DNA from: Pyrenophora tritici-repentis
Lineage: Eukaryota; Ascomycota; Dothideomycetes; Pleosporales; Pleosporaceae
Direction of reading: 5' to 3'
Length of the DNA: 64,000 nucleotides
Assembly: GCF_003171515.1 (NCBI RefSeq)
Contig: NC_089393.1
Location: 682,001 to 746,000, forward strand
The notes beneath the pieces were generated by a model. That model made no database searches. It worked only from the letters and a program-made list of their open reading frames with translations, and was not told the origin of the DNA. A program made the position numbers and the translations under genes. The stretch's first letter is position 1. Each line of letters opens with the position of its first letter. Shown one piece after another: positions 57,001-64,000 of the stretch.

Positions 57001-57140
57001 AATCCAAGTACTTGCAAGTAATACAAGCAAGTCAAGCAAGTAAAAAAATCACCCCAAGCAAGTCAAGTAAAGCCTATGTTTGAACCAAGCAAGTCAAGTT
57101 TAGAGCGGTGACTTGCTTTACTTGCTTGTTGGAAAGTCTG
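54009..57140 (+). mobile_element. Apparently complete hAT DNA transposon
   Basis: Terminal inverted repeats lie at 54009-54029 and 57120-57140 (CAGACTTTCCAA, then A or C, then AAGCAAGT; one mismatch in 21). CAG ends are typical of hAT elements. Inside each end, many direct and inverted copies of CAAGCAAGTCAAG-type words (about 54030-54150 and 56990-57120) look like subterminal transposase-binding motifs. One long transposase gene lies between. The eight bases outside the two ends (CTCAATAC and ATGGCGAC) are not a target duplication. The left and right neighbours belong to different genes. Confidence 0.9.
54400..56964 (+). CDS. hAT-family transposase
   Basis: Cut-and-paste transposase for the surrounding element. 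The frame is open further 5' but only from a GTG, and that part overlaps the subterminal repeats. I take the ATG at 54400 (MAKRRLPQTSARSKRTK), giving 854 residues with no stops. The N-terminus is basic and Pro/Ser-rich. A BED-like zinc finger lies at about 155-200 (WFVCKYCHVH ... ATHLSQPKPGHNL). The RNase-H-like core includes HVSFDGWTTKGGKRGFSGV with the first catalytic aspartate at about 318, then YFVLDNATNNDTAI at about 383-396 with the second, and the RCSCHTLNLI motif. The C-terminal hAT dimerisation region follows (FAIDIMTIPASSSDCERLFSE, LLEPKRRALGSELLAALQLV). The intact reading frame and ends suggest potential activity or recent activity. Confidence 0.92.
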   Translation: MAKRRLPQTSARSKRTKVAAATNNVASTPEASPEPASKPASKPRPQRRSPRKTLAAASQANASPPIPTFELQFLESQAEAEIVAPTEGSRAGTVATTEAGEGGQDETNSALVENFDGIDWARLPDFIKPLARSKRPKSWIFQYGYRVVERHATSRIWFVCKYCHVHKTIDAGRGGLFNITQATTSAATHLSQPKPGHNLTKDGPKLAQRARGQLSLRQAFDAGLDVQQNTANAFGNFDVEGFRTATVMWLVNRNHPLSELTTPDFREMMRFANPEAEAALWVSNTSVSTFVMRLFRSIRPQVIDTLSGSVSKIHVSFDGWTTKGGKRGFSGVVAHFADAAGIIRDLPIDLPELAGAHTGEAIAKAISTTLSAYGITSDRLGYFVLDNATNNDTAIAALAREYEFESAHRRLRCSCHTLNLIGQAIIFGTNKDAYGNTQEQYNTEEQYMREWRKDGPIGVLVDVINYIKTPQQYELFRGYQRLANNNLPAEGRLKVLEPVKPVVTRWNSYYAAFERATKLQAAYNLYAEHHINRVILEDAHAAQRNNKRPDAPNWMRSTGLRAADWAVIAEYQDCLEPLKYATKRLEGRSKDGKYGAIYEVIPVFEYVLSKLEARARPFEHVDFNAHAEAPEDHLNVNLRAAWSKANDYYNKLDDSPAYYAAVCLHPYYKNYCDVAWADKADWLTSANASFQQLWAAYKPQRARQRYTTAPSSNNIDEAIIAILSRNNDREAPLDEFERWKTQEPQWTQEQYNADGNPVQYWIQLLPKYPHLAQFAIDIMTIPASSSDCERLFSELGDLLEPKRRALGSELLAALQLVRSWVRAGYKPYNCSEAKLSDEQLVGDYNILEWNTEFW

Positions 57141-58540
57141 ATGGCGACGACGGTTATGTAGTTGCCATCGACGACGGATGGGATGTCCTTGGGTAGGGAA
57201 TGGGCGTCTTTGTGACGCTGTAAGCGCAGCATGAATGTTGTGGCTGTTGCTTCGCTAGGGCTTTCGATGGCCTCTTGGATGAGAGCATATTGGGCTTTTA
57301 GGCTTGGGTTGGTCTCTGCTGCCACCCATTGCTGAACTTTTTGGATCAGCTCCTGCGTCTCCGTCGGGGTTTCTAGCATCTGGAGTGGTGTAAAGGCAAA
57401 ACTGTATGCTACTCCTTCCGAAAATCGACCAGTACGGCTCCTTTCGTACTCCAATGATGCTGCCTGTCGTACTTCGGGGTTTCACAGTACGTCGTCACGA
57501 GTAGCGATGTCGTCTCTGGTTTCGAATGATAAGCCGCAGTTCAGATGATCCTGTAAGTTCTCGCCGACTCCCGGAAGTTCATACAGGATCGGGATATTCG
57601 CTGCTGCGAGGACTTCTTTGGATCCGATACCTGATCGTTCCAAAATAGCGGGGGATTCGAATGCGCCTGCGCAGAGAATTATCTCTCGGCCGCTGATCAG
57701 ATGATCTTCCCCGTTGTATGTGTAGTGAATGCCATTAGCATTTAGTTTTCCATCAGCGGTCAACAATTCATCGAATGCTATCTTATCGACGTTTACACCA
57801 GTCCTCAACGTCACATTGCCACGATTCAAGGCGGAATCTAGGAATGCTGTGCCTGCATGACTTCGCTCGCCTTTTGAAGCGTCGATTGCATTGGTGACAT
57901 TGACTGCTCCGGCATAGCTTTCGACAAACCCTGTAGGATTCGTCGAATGACCAAGCTCTTCAAAAGCTTCAACCCATCGAGATTGAATAAGGCCCATGGT
58001 ACGTGGGAATGATGTGTGCAATCGATCAAGGGACCCAACATCGTTGTCCGCTGTAGGCCCGGATTGTTCTGCCTGCCATCGTTTGTAGCAATTTCTCATG
58101 CCCTGTGAGGCCCACTCTTTTCTCCCTGAACCTGACAGAAGCTCCTCCGCTATACGATCATGCCACTCGTAATTAGGAAACACCACACTGTGGCTATTAA
58201 TTGCACTGCTACCACCCACCAGCTTCCCCCTTGGATGCTTCACACTCTGGTTGTTCAAGCCCGGCTCAGGCGCAGAAGAATAATCCCAATCGTAAGTGGG
58301 ATTCGACAGCAGTGCCGTCGCTAGACCAGGAGTTTGAACTTTGGGATCAGCGCGAATATGTTCTCCAGCTTCCAGAACAAAAATCTGGTGATCGGGCTGC
58401 TGCTGCGAGAGACGTGACGCGACCAAGCATGAGGCTGATCCGGCCCCGACCAGGATGAAGTCGTAGATCTCGCTGATATCGCAAGGGGTTTGGCCGGCAT
58501 TCTTAGGGTAAAGATGGTGTAGGTACAGTAGGGTGACAAA
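57141..58540 (-). pseudogene. GMC oxidoreductase pseudogene, truncated at both ends with one internal stop
   Basis: The minus strand shows the GMC family's FAD-binding start IYDFILVGAGSASCLVASRL followed by FVLEAG, then HPRGKLVGGSSAINSHSV, GREIILCAGAFESPAIL.RSGIG and LPGVGENLQDHLNCGLSFE. The frame is open from about 58530 to a TGA at 57482-57484, then continues in the same frame (NPEVRQAASLEYERSRTGRF ... DGNYITVVAI) to the hAT end at 57141. The TGA stands where the family often has arginine, so a single C-to-T change (CGA to TGA) explains it. The C-terminal substrate and catalytic part is missing beyond the hAT. On the 5' side no ATG is in frame before AT-rich DNA begins near 58540. Not functional as it stands. 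Confidence 0.9.
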
Positions 58541-58965
58541 AAGAAAACAACATTAAAAAAGCTACCTTTTTTAAAGCTATATATCTAGACAACTAGACTA
58601 GCTAGAACTTTAGCTTTTAGTGTTCTGGAAAGCGAAGATCTTTTTCTTTAGGCTAGCTTATTTAAAAGGCTGATTAGTAAGCTTAGATTCGTGTAACTTT
58701 GGCAGTACTTAAGTATACTAAAAAGCTCTGCTCTTTTCTAGCTACAACTTTTTATTTAGAGTATCTTTTTGGCTAGAAATTTCATATGTTATTACATACA
58801 TATCAATGAATAGTATACTGTAGTTTAGAGCTATTCTATCAGCTATTGCAATAGTTAGATAAGAAAGTTAATTTTTAAGCTTTTAGTATATTAAACTAGC
58901 TAGATCTAGTAACTAGTACTTAGTATACCAACCTTTAGCTTGTTTTACCGCAGTATAACGTCTAG
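58541..58965. other. AT-rich, RIP-like block
   Basis: Composition changes abruptly to TA/CTAG/AAG-rich sequence with almost no C or G runs, unlike the GMC pseudogene and the Copia element on either side. This looks like a repeat degraded by repeat-induced point mutation. A plus-strand stretch near 58620-58700 has protein-like remnants but no identifiable family. Confidence 0.55.
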
Positions 58966-59162
58966 TGTCGGCATACACACGGTGTGTCGCCTAATAAGGC
59001 CCAATGTACCGCCTCGATCCTACTTCGGCCCAACTCGGACCCAACGCTATGTATACCTTCGTAGCCCCCACATTCGTAGAATCATCATACACCAGAATAC
59101 CAATACACAAGATTACCTTAGCTACTGTTATTCACCGTACGATCGTACAAGGCCTTCCAACA
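58966..59162 (+). repeat. 5' LTR of Copia element
   Basis: 197 bp, TGTCGG...CCAACA. Identical to the solo LTR at 33480-33676 in reverse complement. It includes a short inverted ACACACGGTGTGT near its start. Confidence 0.97.
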
Positions 59163-59465
59163 CTGATCAGTGATTGCACGGCAGTCACAGACAGTTAGGT
59201 TAAGAAGAGATAGATTCTTTACCCCGCGCGTTCCCTAGATTGCCTATATCAGCAAGGCGGAGTTATCTATGCTAAGCTCACTGTTAGCTATATCAGGCGT
59301 CGTTCGTGGCTAGCGACCGACCGTTACAGCCGTATCAGAAGCGTTCCAAGACGCCGTCTATACACGCGCCAACCGACCGGTTGAGATTTGACCCGTGTAC
59401 AACCCACGACCACCGACGCATCTCTAGCGAACGCAGCTAGCGCAACAAGCATCAACAAGAACACA
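59163..59465 (+). other. Untranslated leader of the Copia element
   Basis: The region between the 5' LTR and the first ATG in frame. A tRNA primer site is expected just after 59162 (CTGATCAGTG...), but I cannot match it to a specific tRNA. Confidence 0.5.
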
Positions 59466-62465
59466 ATGGCAGGAGAGAGAACATCATTAGAAAGAGCACC
59501 GGTAGCCAGGACACCGGCAGTAGGAATGGCGAGCAGTAGTAGAAGAGTGGTACCCACACTAGAGGCGCTACTAGGGACCACAAACATAAAACCAAGAGAA
59601 TGGCATCACATCGATCCAGAGATGTGGGAGGACAACGTTGAAGCTCCAGACGATGAGGTAGGGATTACTACAGCAACAACGTACATTGCGCGTGCGATTG
59701 CGGACTATACAGATCGACCAACAGCAGATGAAGAACTCTTTTGGGAGTTCCGTCAGGACTTTGAAGGATGGACAGAGGCAATGTTCCTACGTGCCCAGCC
59801 AATATACACAAAGGAACTAAAGCGGATCCTCCGCTTTAAGGGAGTGTATACTGGCCGTATTAATATGGCACCTAGTGAGTCTCTAGCTAGGTTATTACGC
59901 ATGGAGGAGTACCTAGAATGGCCTCAGGACGTATTCCAGTCGGCTGTGTTTGACACACGATCAGCTGCGCACATGTTGCAAGAGCGGGCACTACGGCAAC
60001 AACGCAGTGAAGGATCAGTACAGTCCACAGATAGGAGATTATCAAGCCAGGCCCAGAGCCGAACCCAAACGCCTGTAAGGACAAGAGGCCGAGACGTAGA
60101 CAGTCGGCAAACCCGCGATCAAGACCAGACCCACGCCCGTGTGCAAGGACGACAGGAGACCGTTGAGGAAGAACAACAGATTCAGGACCAGCTGGCAAAA
60201 ACGATTGAGAAAGCCCAAAACCAACCAATCCGAAGCCAGCCTATAGAGACAACTGAATCCGCACCGCAGCCAGCCTATCAGCGCGTCCAAAGTCAGCAAC
60301 CTCCCCTCACCTACAACAACTTCGACCGATTCCGCGAGTATACACCAGCATACCCCCGGATATCCATGGATTCACCACCATCTCCCTCGATAACCCATCG
60401 CGCGGAGGCAATCCAGAAAGCGATGAGGGCGCTGCGGAAGGCTGCAGCGGAACATGCGGTGAGCAACGCACTTGGTACCAGGAATGGGCCTACTACAGAC
60501 GGGGTACTGTCACTGCCTCTTCAGAGTGAGGTGATGGTATGGCGCGAGAAGAATGGATGGCAAGGGCCGTATAGAGTCATCGATATGAAGGACCACGATG
60601 TTACTGTAGACATGATCAACGGCCCAACGACGTTCCGATCCACTGTCGTAAAACCGTACTATCGCGATCTGACTACAGCGATAGACGGCGCAGATCAAGG
60701 CACAGGTGGATCTCCGACCACAGACGAAGCGATTGCTGATGAACCGCCACTACCGGTACCACCGGCGGAAGCCACCCAAGCGGCTCAGCCGCGCAAGCGG
60801 GGCCGCCCACCTGGATCAAAGAACAAGCCCAAGGTGCAGTACCTGTCGAAGAAGGAGGAGGACGATTACGCCCTGGCCGTCAAGCTACGCAATGACGGCG
60901 TGATTAACGTCCCGGGCGCTCCATTCGAAGCATCCGATCAGAAGGAGATCGACGACCTCGTCGGCCGTGGAGTATTCAGTTTTGAGCTGTTTGATCCAAC
61001 TCTACACGGCGGGTATCGTATCTTCAAATCGCGCATGGTCCGCGAAGTCAAAGGCAAGACCATGGTCCCGTACGAGAAATCACGCCTCGTTGTTCAAGGT
61101 TACAATGACGAGGGCAAACACGAGATCCTGACGCAGTCGCCAACCATCCAACGAGCCAGCCAGCGCCTGATTCTAGCCCTAGCGCCTGCATTACTCGATG
61201 AGGGCATGGTTGTGGAACTACGAGATATCACGCAAGCGTACCCACAGGCACAAACAGAGCTATTCCGCACGGTTTTAGCGCACCTCCCAAAGGAGCTTAT
61301 AACAAAGTATCCCAAGGGAACAATTATTCGCGTAATCAAGCCACTCTATGGAATCGCGGAAGCAGGAGTCCACTGGTTTGCTACGTACCAAGGACACCAC
61401 TGCAAGGAGCTCGACATGGCTACATCAACGTATGACCCGTGCCTCCTGATCACGAACGGGAGACGGGAAGCGTTTGGAATAGTGGGCCTGCAGACAGACG
61501 ATACTCTCGCGATTGGGACGCCTGCATTCTCTGGTGCAGAAGACGCTGCGCTCCAGAAAGCCAATTTTCGAGCTAAGCCCAAGGAGAGACTGTCCAAAGA
61601 AGTATCACTCGAGTTCAACGGATGTACTCTAACGTTGCGCGGAGACACGATTCTACTTACGCAGAAGGGACAAGGTGCCAAGATCGAAATCATTGATCCG
61701 AAGGCAGCAAACCGAGCACAGAAGTACATGGAGCAGCGCGCGCGTGGCGCGTACATTGCGTCGATATGCCAACCTGAAGCATCGTTCGATCTTTCCGCGG
61801 CTGCGCAAATACAACAACCTAAGGACACAGAATACGTGAAGCTTAACCGCCGGCTGCAGTGGCAATCTGAGAGCATACAACGAGGCCTGCGATACGTCCC
61901 TCTCGACCTCGCTACAGCAAAGCTGGTAGTGTTCACAGACGGATCCTTCGCGAACAACCAAGACCTTAGCTCACAGCTAGGGTACCTACTTATCCTTGCG
62001 AATGAGTCGAGTCGACAAGACAGCACGTTTGATATTCGTGGTAACGTAATCCATTGGAGTTCGACCAAATGCAAACGCGTTACCCGGAGCGTTCTTGCCT
62101 CAGAAACGTACGGCATGGTTAGCGGTGTCGACATCGCTATCGCTATCCTGACAACCCTCAAGATGATTACAGGACGCCTAGGTCTACCACCGATCCCACT
62201 TATTGTGTGTACGGATTCATACTCCTTGTATGAATGCCTCGTTAAACTCGGAACAACTGCTGAGAAGCGACTGATGATCGACATCATGGCGCTTCGGCAG
62301 TCATACGAGCGTCGCGAGATCACTGAGGTCCGCTGGATCAACGGAGAGGACAACCCTGCGGACGCATTCACGAAAGCAACACCAAATCGCGCGTTAGAAC
62401 GTTTCATCGAAAGCAACAAGCTGTCAATCCGAGTAGAGGGATCTGTGCAGCGACCTACGGAGTAG
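59466..62465 (+). CDS. Copia Gag remnant fused in frame to integrase C-terminus, reverse transcriptase and RNase H
   Basis: From the ATG at 59466 (MAGERTSLERAPVART) 999 residues run without a stop. The start looks like a Gag N-terminus (ELFWEFRQDFEGWTEAMFLRA). A Gln/Arg-rich, low-complexity middle follows. Then comes the fungal Copia integrase C-terminal segment (VSNALGTRNGP, LPLQSEVMVWREKNGWQGPY, FRSTVVKPYY). The reverse transcriptase follows: ARKRGRPPGSKNK linker, EKSRLVVQGYNDEGK, ELRDITQAYPQAQT, KPLYGIAEAGVHW and the active-site motif GLQTDDTLAIGT. RNase H ends it: VVFTDGSFANN, SVLASETYGMVSG, VCTDSYSLYECLVKLG, RWINGEDNPADAFTKA. No Gag zinc knuckle (CCHC), no protease DTGA/DSGA-like site and no integrase HHCC or DDE core are present. 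About 600-700 residues of a usual Pol are therefore missing, yet the frame is kept. Confidence 0.88.
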   Translation: MAGERTSLERAPVARTPAVGMASSSRRVVPTLEALLGTTNIKPREWHHIDPEMWEDNVEAPDDEVGITTATTYIARAIADYTDRPTADEELFWEFRQDFEGWTEAMFLRAQPIYTKELKRILRFKGVYTGRINMAPSESLARLLRMEEYLEWPQDVFQSAVFDTRSAAHMLQERALRQQRSEGSVQSTDRRLSSQAQSRTQTPVRTRGRDVDSRQTRDQDQTHARVQGRQETVEEEQQIQDQLAKTIEKAQNQPIRSQPIETTESAPQPAYQRVQSQQPPLTYNNFDRFREYTPAYPRISMDSPPSPSITHRAEAIQKAMRALRKAAAEHAVSNALGTRNGPTTDGVLSLPLQSEVMVWREKNGWQGPYRVIDMKDHDVTVDMINGPTTFRSTVVKPYYRDLTTAIDGADQGTGGSPTTDEAIADEPPLPVPPAEATQAAQPRKRGRPPGSKNKPKVQYLSKKEEDDYALAVKLRNDGVINVPGAPFEASDQKEIDDLVGRGVFSFELFDPTLHGGYRIFKSRMVREVKGKTMVPYEKSRLVVQGYNDEGKHEILTQSPTIQRASQRLILALAPALLDEGMVVELRDITQAYPQAQTELFRTVLAHLPKELITKYPKGTIIRVIKPLYGIAEAGVHWFATYQGHHCKELDMATSTYDPCLLITNGRREAFGIVGLQTDDTLAIGTPAFSGAEDAALQKANFRAKPKERLSKEVSLEFNGCTLTLRGDTILLTQKGQGAKIEIIDPKAANRAQKYMEQRARGAYIASICQPEASFDLSAAAQIQQPKDTEYVKLNRRLQWQSESIQRGLRYVPLDLATAKLVVFTDGSFANNQDLSSQLGYLLILANESSRQDSTFDIRGNVIHWSSTKCKRVTRSVLASETYGMVSGVDIAIAILTTLKMITGRLGLPPIPLIVCTDSYSLYECLVKLGTTAEKRLMIDIMALRQSYERREITEVRWINGEDNPADAFTKATPNRALERFIESNKLSIRVEGSVQRPTE

Positions 62466-62561
62466 GCACATATGCCTATTTGGAATCCCTCTCATTGTGT
62501 TCTTTTTAGAAGACCCGTTTTTTTCCTTACATCAGTCGTTACAACAAGAAAAGATTGCCAG

Positions 62562-62758
62562 TGTCGGCATACACACGGTGTGTCGCCTAATGAGGCCTAA
62601 TGTACCGCCTCGATCCTACTTCGGCCCAACTCGGACCCAACGCTATGTATACCTTCGTAGCCCCCACATTCGTAGAATCATCATACACCAGAATACCAAT
62701 ACACAAGATTACCTTAGCTACTGTTATTCACCGTACGATCGTACAAGGCCTTCCAACA
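62562..62758 (+). repeat. 3' LTR of Copia element
   Basis: 197 bp, 195 of which match the 5' LTR. The two differences are TAATGAGGCCTAATG versus TAATAAGGCCCAATG near its 5' end. Confidence 0.97.
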
Positions 62759-63046
62759 GATAGTAATGTCTCGGGCTATAACTTAGTTAGTAAGCTAGAT
62801 AAAAATAATCTAAAAAACTAGAAAAATACTAGATTTTTAGGAGAATAAAATAAGTTTTTCAGATTTTTTTTAAACTCACTTGAATTAGCTGTAGAGACTT
62901 GTTCTTTGCCAGTTCTCTTGTTTCTTCTCTTTCTAACGTATTCTTGCCTAGCACCGTGTCTACGCTGTATAGAAGACTCGTCTGAAAATATAACTTTGTT
63001 AAAATGTATATATTTTAGAATTTTAAGTGTCTTCTTAGCGTATTTA

Positions 63047-63424
63047 TGTGAAGGTCGTCCGAAGATGATCTTGGGTTGGTTCTCGGGGATGGAGTGATGC
63101 GATGAACACGAGGTTGTATAGCACGATTGGTAGATCGATGTAATATACGGGGAGTTGAGAATCAAGTACTAATCCTTAGATTTCGAAGTTGAACACAATG
63201 AACCGTAAGGGCTCATTGCCTACTGTTATATAATAAGCGTGCCCTCCATTGTGGCCTTTCCCTCCATGGAGGTCGCACCCTCCGTGGAGGTCGTGCCCTC
63301 CATGGCGGTCATGCCAAGGTTGGAGGGCAGGTCACGTGACTGCGCGGCACAAGCTTACCCGCTGTGCCCCGCCTTCAACGTTGTCCTGCCGTTGTTGCTT
63401 GTCCTCCTCCTTGCAATCGTAACA
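63047..63424. mobile_element. Solo LTR (378 bp) of a second LTR retrotransposon
   Basis: The segment begins TGTGAAGG and ends CGTAACA. It is flanked by perfect 5-bp repeats ATTTA (63042-63046 and 63425-63429). Removing it with one repeat copy restores the Tc1 reading frame. TG...CA ends plus a 5-bp duplication are the signature of an LTR. Its GC content is far higher than its surroundings. A TATA-like TTATATAATAAG lies near 63224-63236 on the plus strand. It does not resemble the 197-bp Copia LTR. Confidence 0.8.
63242..63313 (+). repeat. 18-bp minisatellite, four copies
   Basis: Four contiguous 18-base units start CCCTCC at 63242, 63260, 63278 and 63296. The middle units read CCCTCC(A/G)TGGAGGTCG plus two or three variable bases. 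The repeat lies inside the solo LTR and its core is partly palindromic (CCTCCATGGAGG). Confidence 0.9.
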
Positions 63425-63815
63425 ATTTATTCCGTAAAGCAGCTTTTTTTGCGTTTAAAAGCTGTTTTTTCTTAGCAGTAGAAACAGAGTATTTCTCTAC
63501 TTTTAATAGGCGTTGTAGGCTTCTAGTAGAGAAATCGAGATTGTTCTTTTCTAAAATGCGTTGATTTGTCTTTTTAGGACTTCGTTCTAGGTCTCTATTA
63601 ACTACTCTAGTAGCTCTTTTAGAGATCTTAGAAGGGCGACCTAGTTTAGGCTTAGAAAGAAGTAAAGAAGTACTTTTTTTCTTCTTAATACGTTGTAAAG
63701 CGTCTGTAATAGATCTAGAAGACTTTTCTAGGATAGTACTAATAGCACTAGTAGATAGCTGTTGTAAAGATAGAGTATAAACTTCTTTTTCAAATTTCGA
63801 AAGTTTAATAGACAT

Positions 63816-64000
63816 AGAGAGGTAATATAGAAGAGAAAAATTGAGATTAGAAAGAGAAAAATATATAGAATAAGACTAAAAGAAGCTTACGTAATCTTAG
63901 CGTCTTTTTTTTAGCGTCCTTTTTTTTAAACTTTGATTTAAAAAAAAGTAAATAAATACCCTAGCTCTAATTTTGCTTACGTAATGCTTATATAAGCTAG
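63816..64000. other. AT-rich right edge, probable 5' flank or end of the Tc1 element
   Basis: A/T-rich with two copies of GCTTACGTAAT (about 63886 and 63974) and runs of T/A. The Tc1 terminal inverted repeat should lie here or just outside the window, but its partner is lost, so the end cannot be fixed. Confidence 0.4.

Larger units (their letters stand above)
58966..62758 (+). mobile_element. Copia-type LTR retrotransposon with internal deletion
   Basis: LTRs of 197 bp lie at 58966-59162 and 62562-62758, both TG...CA. They differ at only two sites near their 5' ends (transitions). The 3.4-kb interior holds one uninterrupted coding frame. Protease and integrase core are absent, so the element is not autonomous as read. 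No 5-bp target duplication is seen: TCTAG lies on the left and GATAG on the right. No convincing primer-binding site or polypurine tract was recognised. A solo LTR identical to the 5' LTR is at 33480-33676. Confidence 0.92.
62759..63815 (-). pseudogene. Decayed Tc1/mariner transposase gene, split by a solo LTR and truncated at the Copia LTR
   Basis: On the minus strand an ATG at 63815 opens MSIKLSKFEKEVYTLSLQQL, a helix-turn-helix N-terminus continuing to KKAALRNK at about 63425. A 378-bp insertion follows. The same frame then resumes YAKKTLKILKYIHFNKVIFSDES at about 63041, containing the first catalytic aspartate of Tc1-like transposases, and goes on to QRRHGARQEYVRKRRNKR. Stops follow at about 62817, consistent with TGG changed to TAG. 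The second and third catalytic residues and the 3' end are missing where the Copia LTR begins. The sequence is very A/T-rich apart from the insert, as expected after RIP. Confidence 0.82.

Noticed and set aside
1..64000. CRISPR array, rRNA, tRNA or prokaryotic operon signals
   Set aside because: None was recognised on reading either strand. Spliceosomal introns throughout show a eukaryotic nuclear window, although a tRNA scan could not be run.

Overview
This is nuclear DNA of a filamentous ascomycete. The genes carry short introns (mostly 47-60 nt) with GT..AG ends and CTAAC-like branch sites. They include fungus-specific families such as a CFEM seven-helix receptor, a PHO81-type SPX/ankyrin protein and a GPI-anchored Cys/Ser/Thr-rich wall protein. 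The combination of families and transposons suggests a dothideomycete, probably Pleosporales. That placement is inference; no marker gene fixes the species.

Layout. From 0.7 to 48 kb the window is mostly ordinary gene space: dihydrofolate synthase (757-2825), a DUF1857-like protein (3256-3828, -), ribosomal protein eL31 (4848-5474, -), a CHY/RING zinc-finger protein (5924-8389, -), a CFEM receptor (10882-12722, -), exportin-1/CRM1 (13500-17071), PHO81-like (18566-22158), a mitochondrial ABC1/UbiB kinase (22708-24665), a Rsp5/NEDD4 HECT ligase (25882-28723), a GPI protein (30950-31569), branched-chain aminotransferase (32036-33379, -), a membrane protein (34681-35796, -), a kelch membrane protein (36738-39359, -), an SCP2-type thiolase (41273-42697, -), an F-box fragment (43931-44404), and two small conserved proteins (46403-47135, - and 47635-48150). 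A flavin monooxygenase (50415-52390) is the last intact host gene.

From 53.4 kb to the right edge the window is an accessory, transposon-built block. A membrane-protein gene is interrupted by a 161-bp MITE-like insert and then cut off by an apparently complete hAT element (54009-57140). The other side of the hAT cuts a GMC oxidoreductase pseudogene. AT-rich, RIP-like DNA follows, then a Copia element with nearly identical LTRs but no protease or integrase core (58966-62758). Last is a decayed Tc1/mariner transposase, itself split by a 378-bp solo LTR. A solo copy of the Copia LTR with a perfect 5-bp target duplication lies 100 bp upstream of the aminotransferase start codon.

The most unusual single observation is in the small gene at 47635-48150. 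Its last 51 coding bases are tandemly duplicated, so that the first copy can be spliced out as a 56-nt intron. Spliced and unspliced messages would both encode 134-residue proteins with nearly the same C-terminus, and the two copies differ almost only at synonymous sites.

Exon boundaries were derived by hand from splice consensus and reading-frame continuity. No database search was run. No tRNA, rRNA or CRISPR array was recognised.
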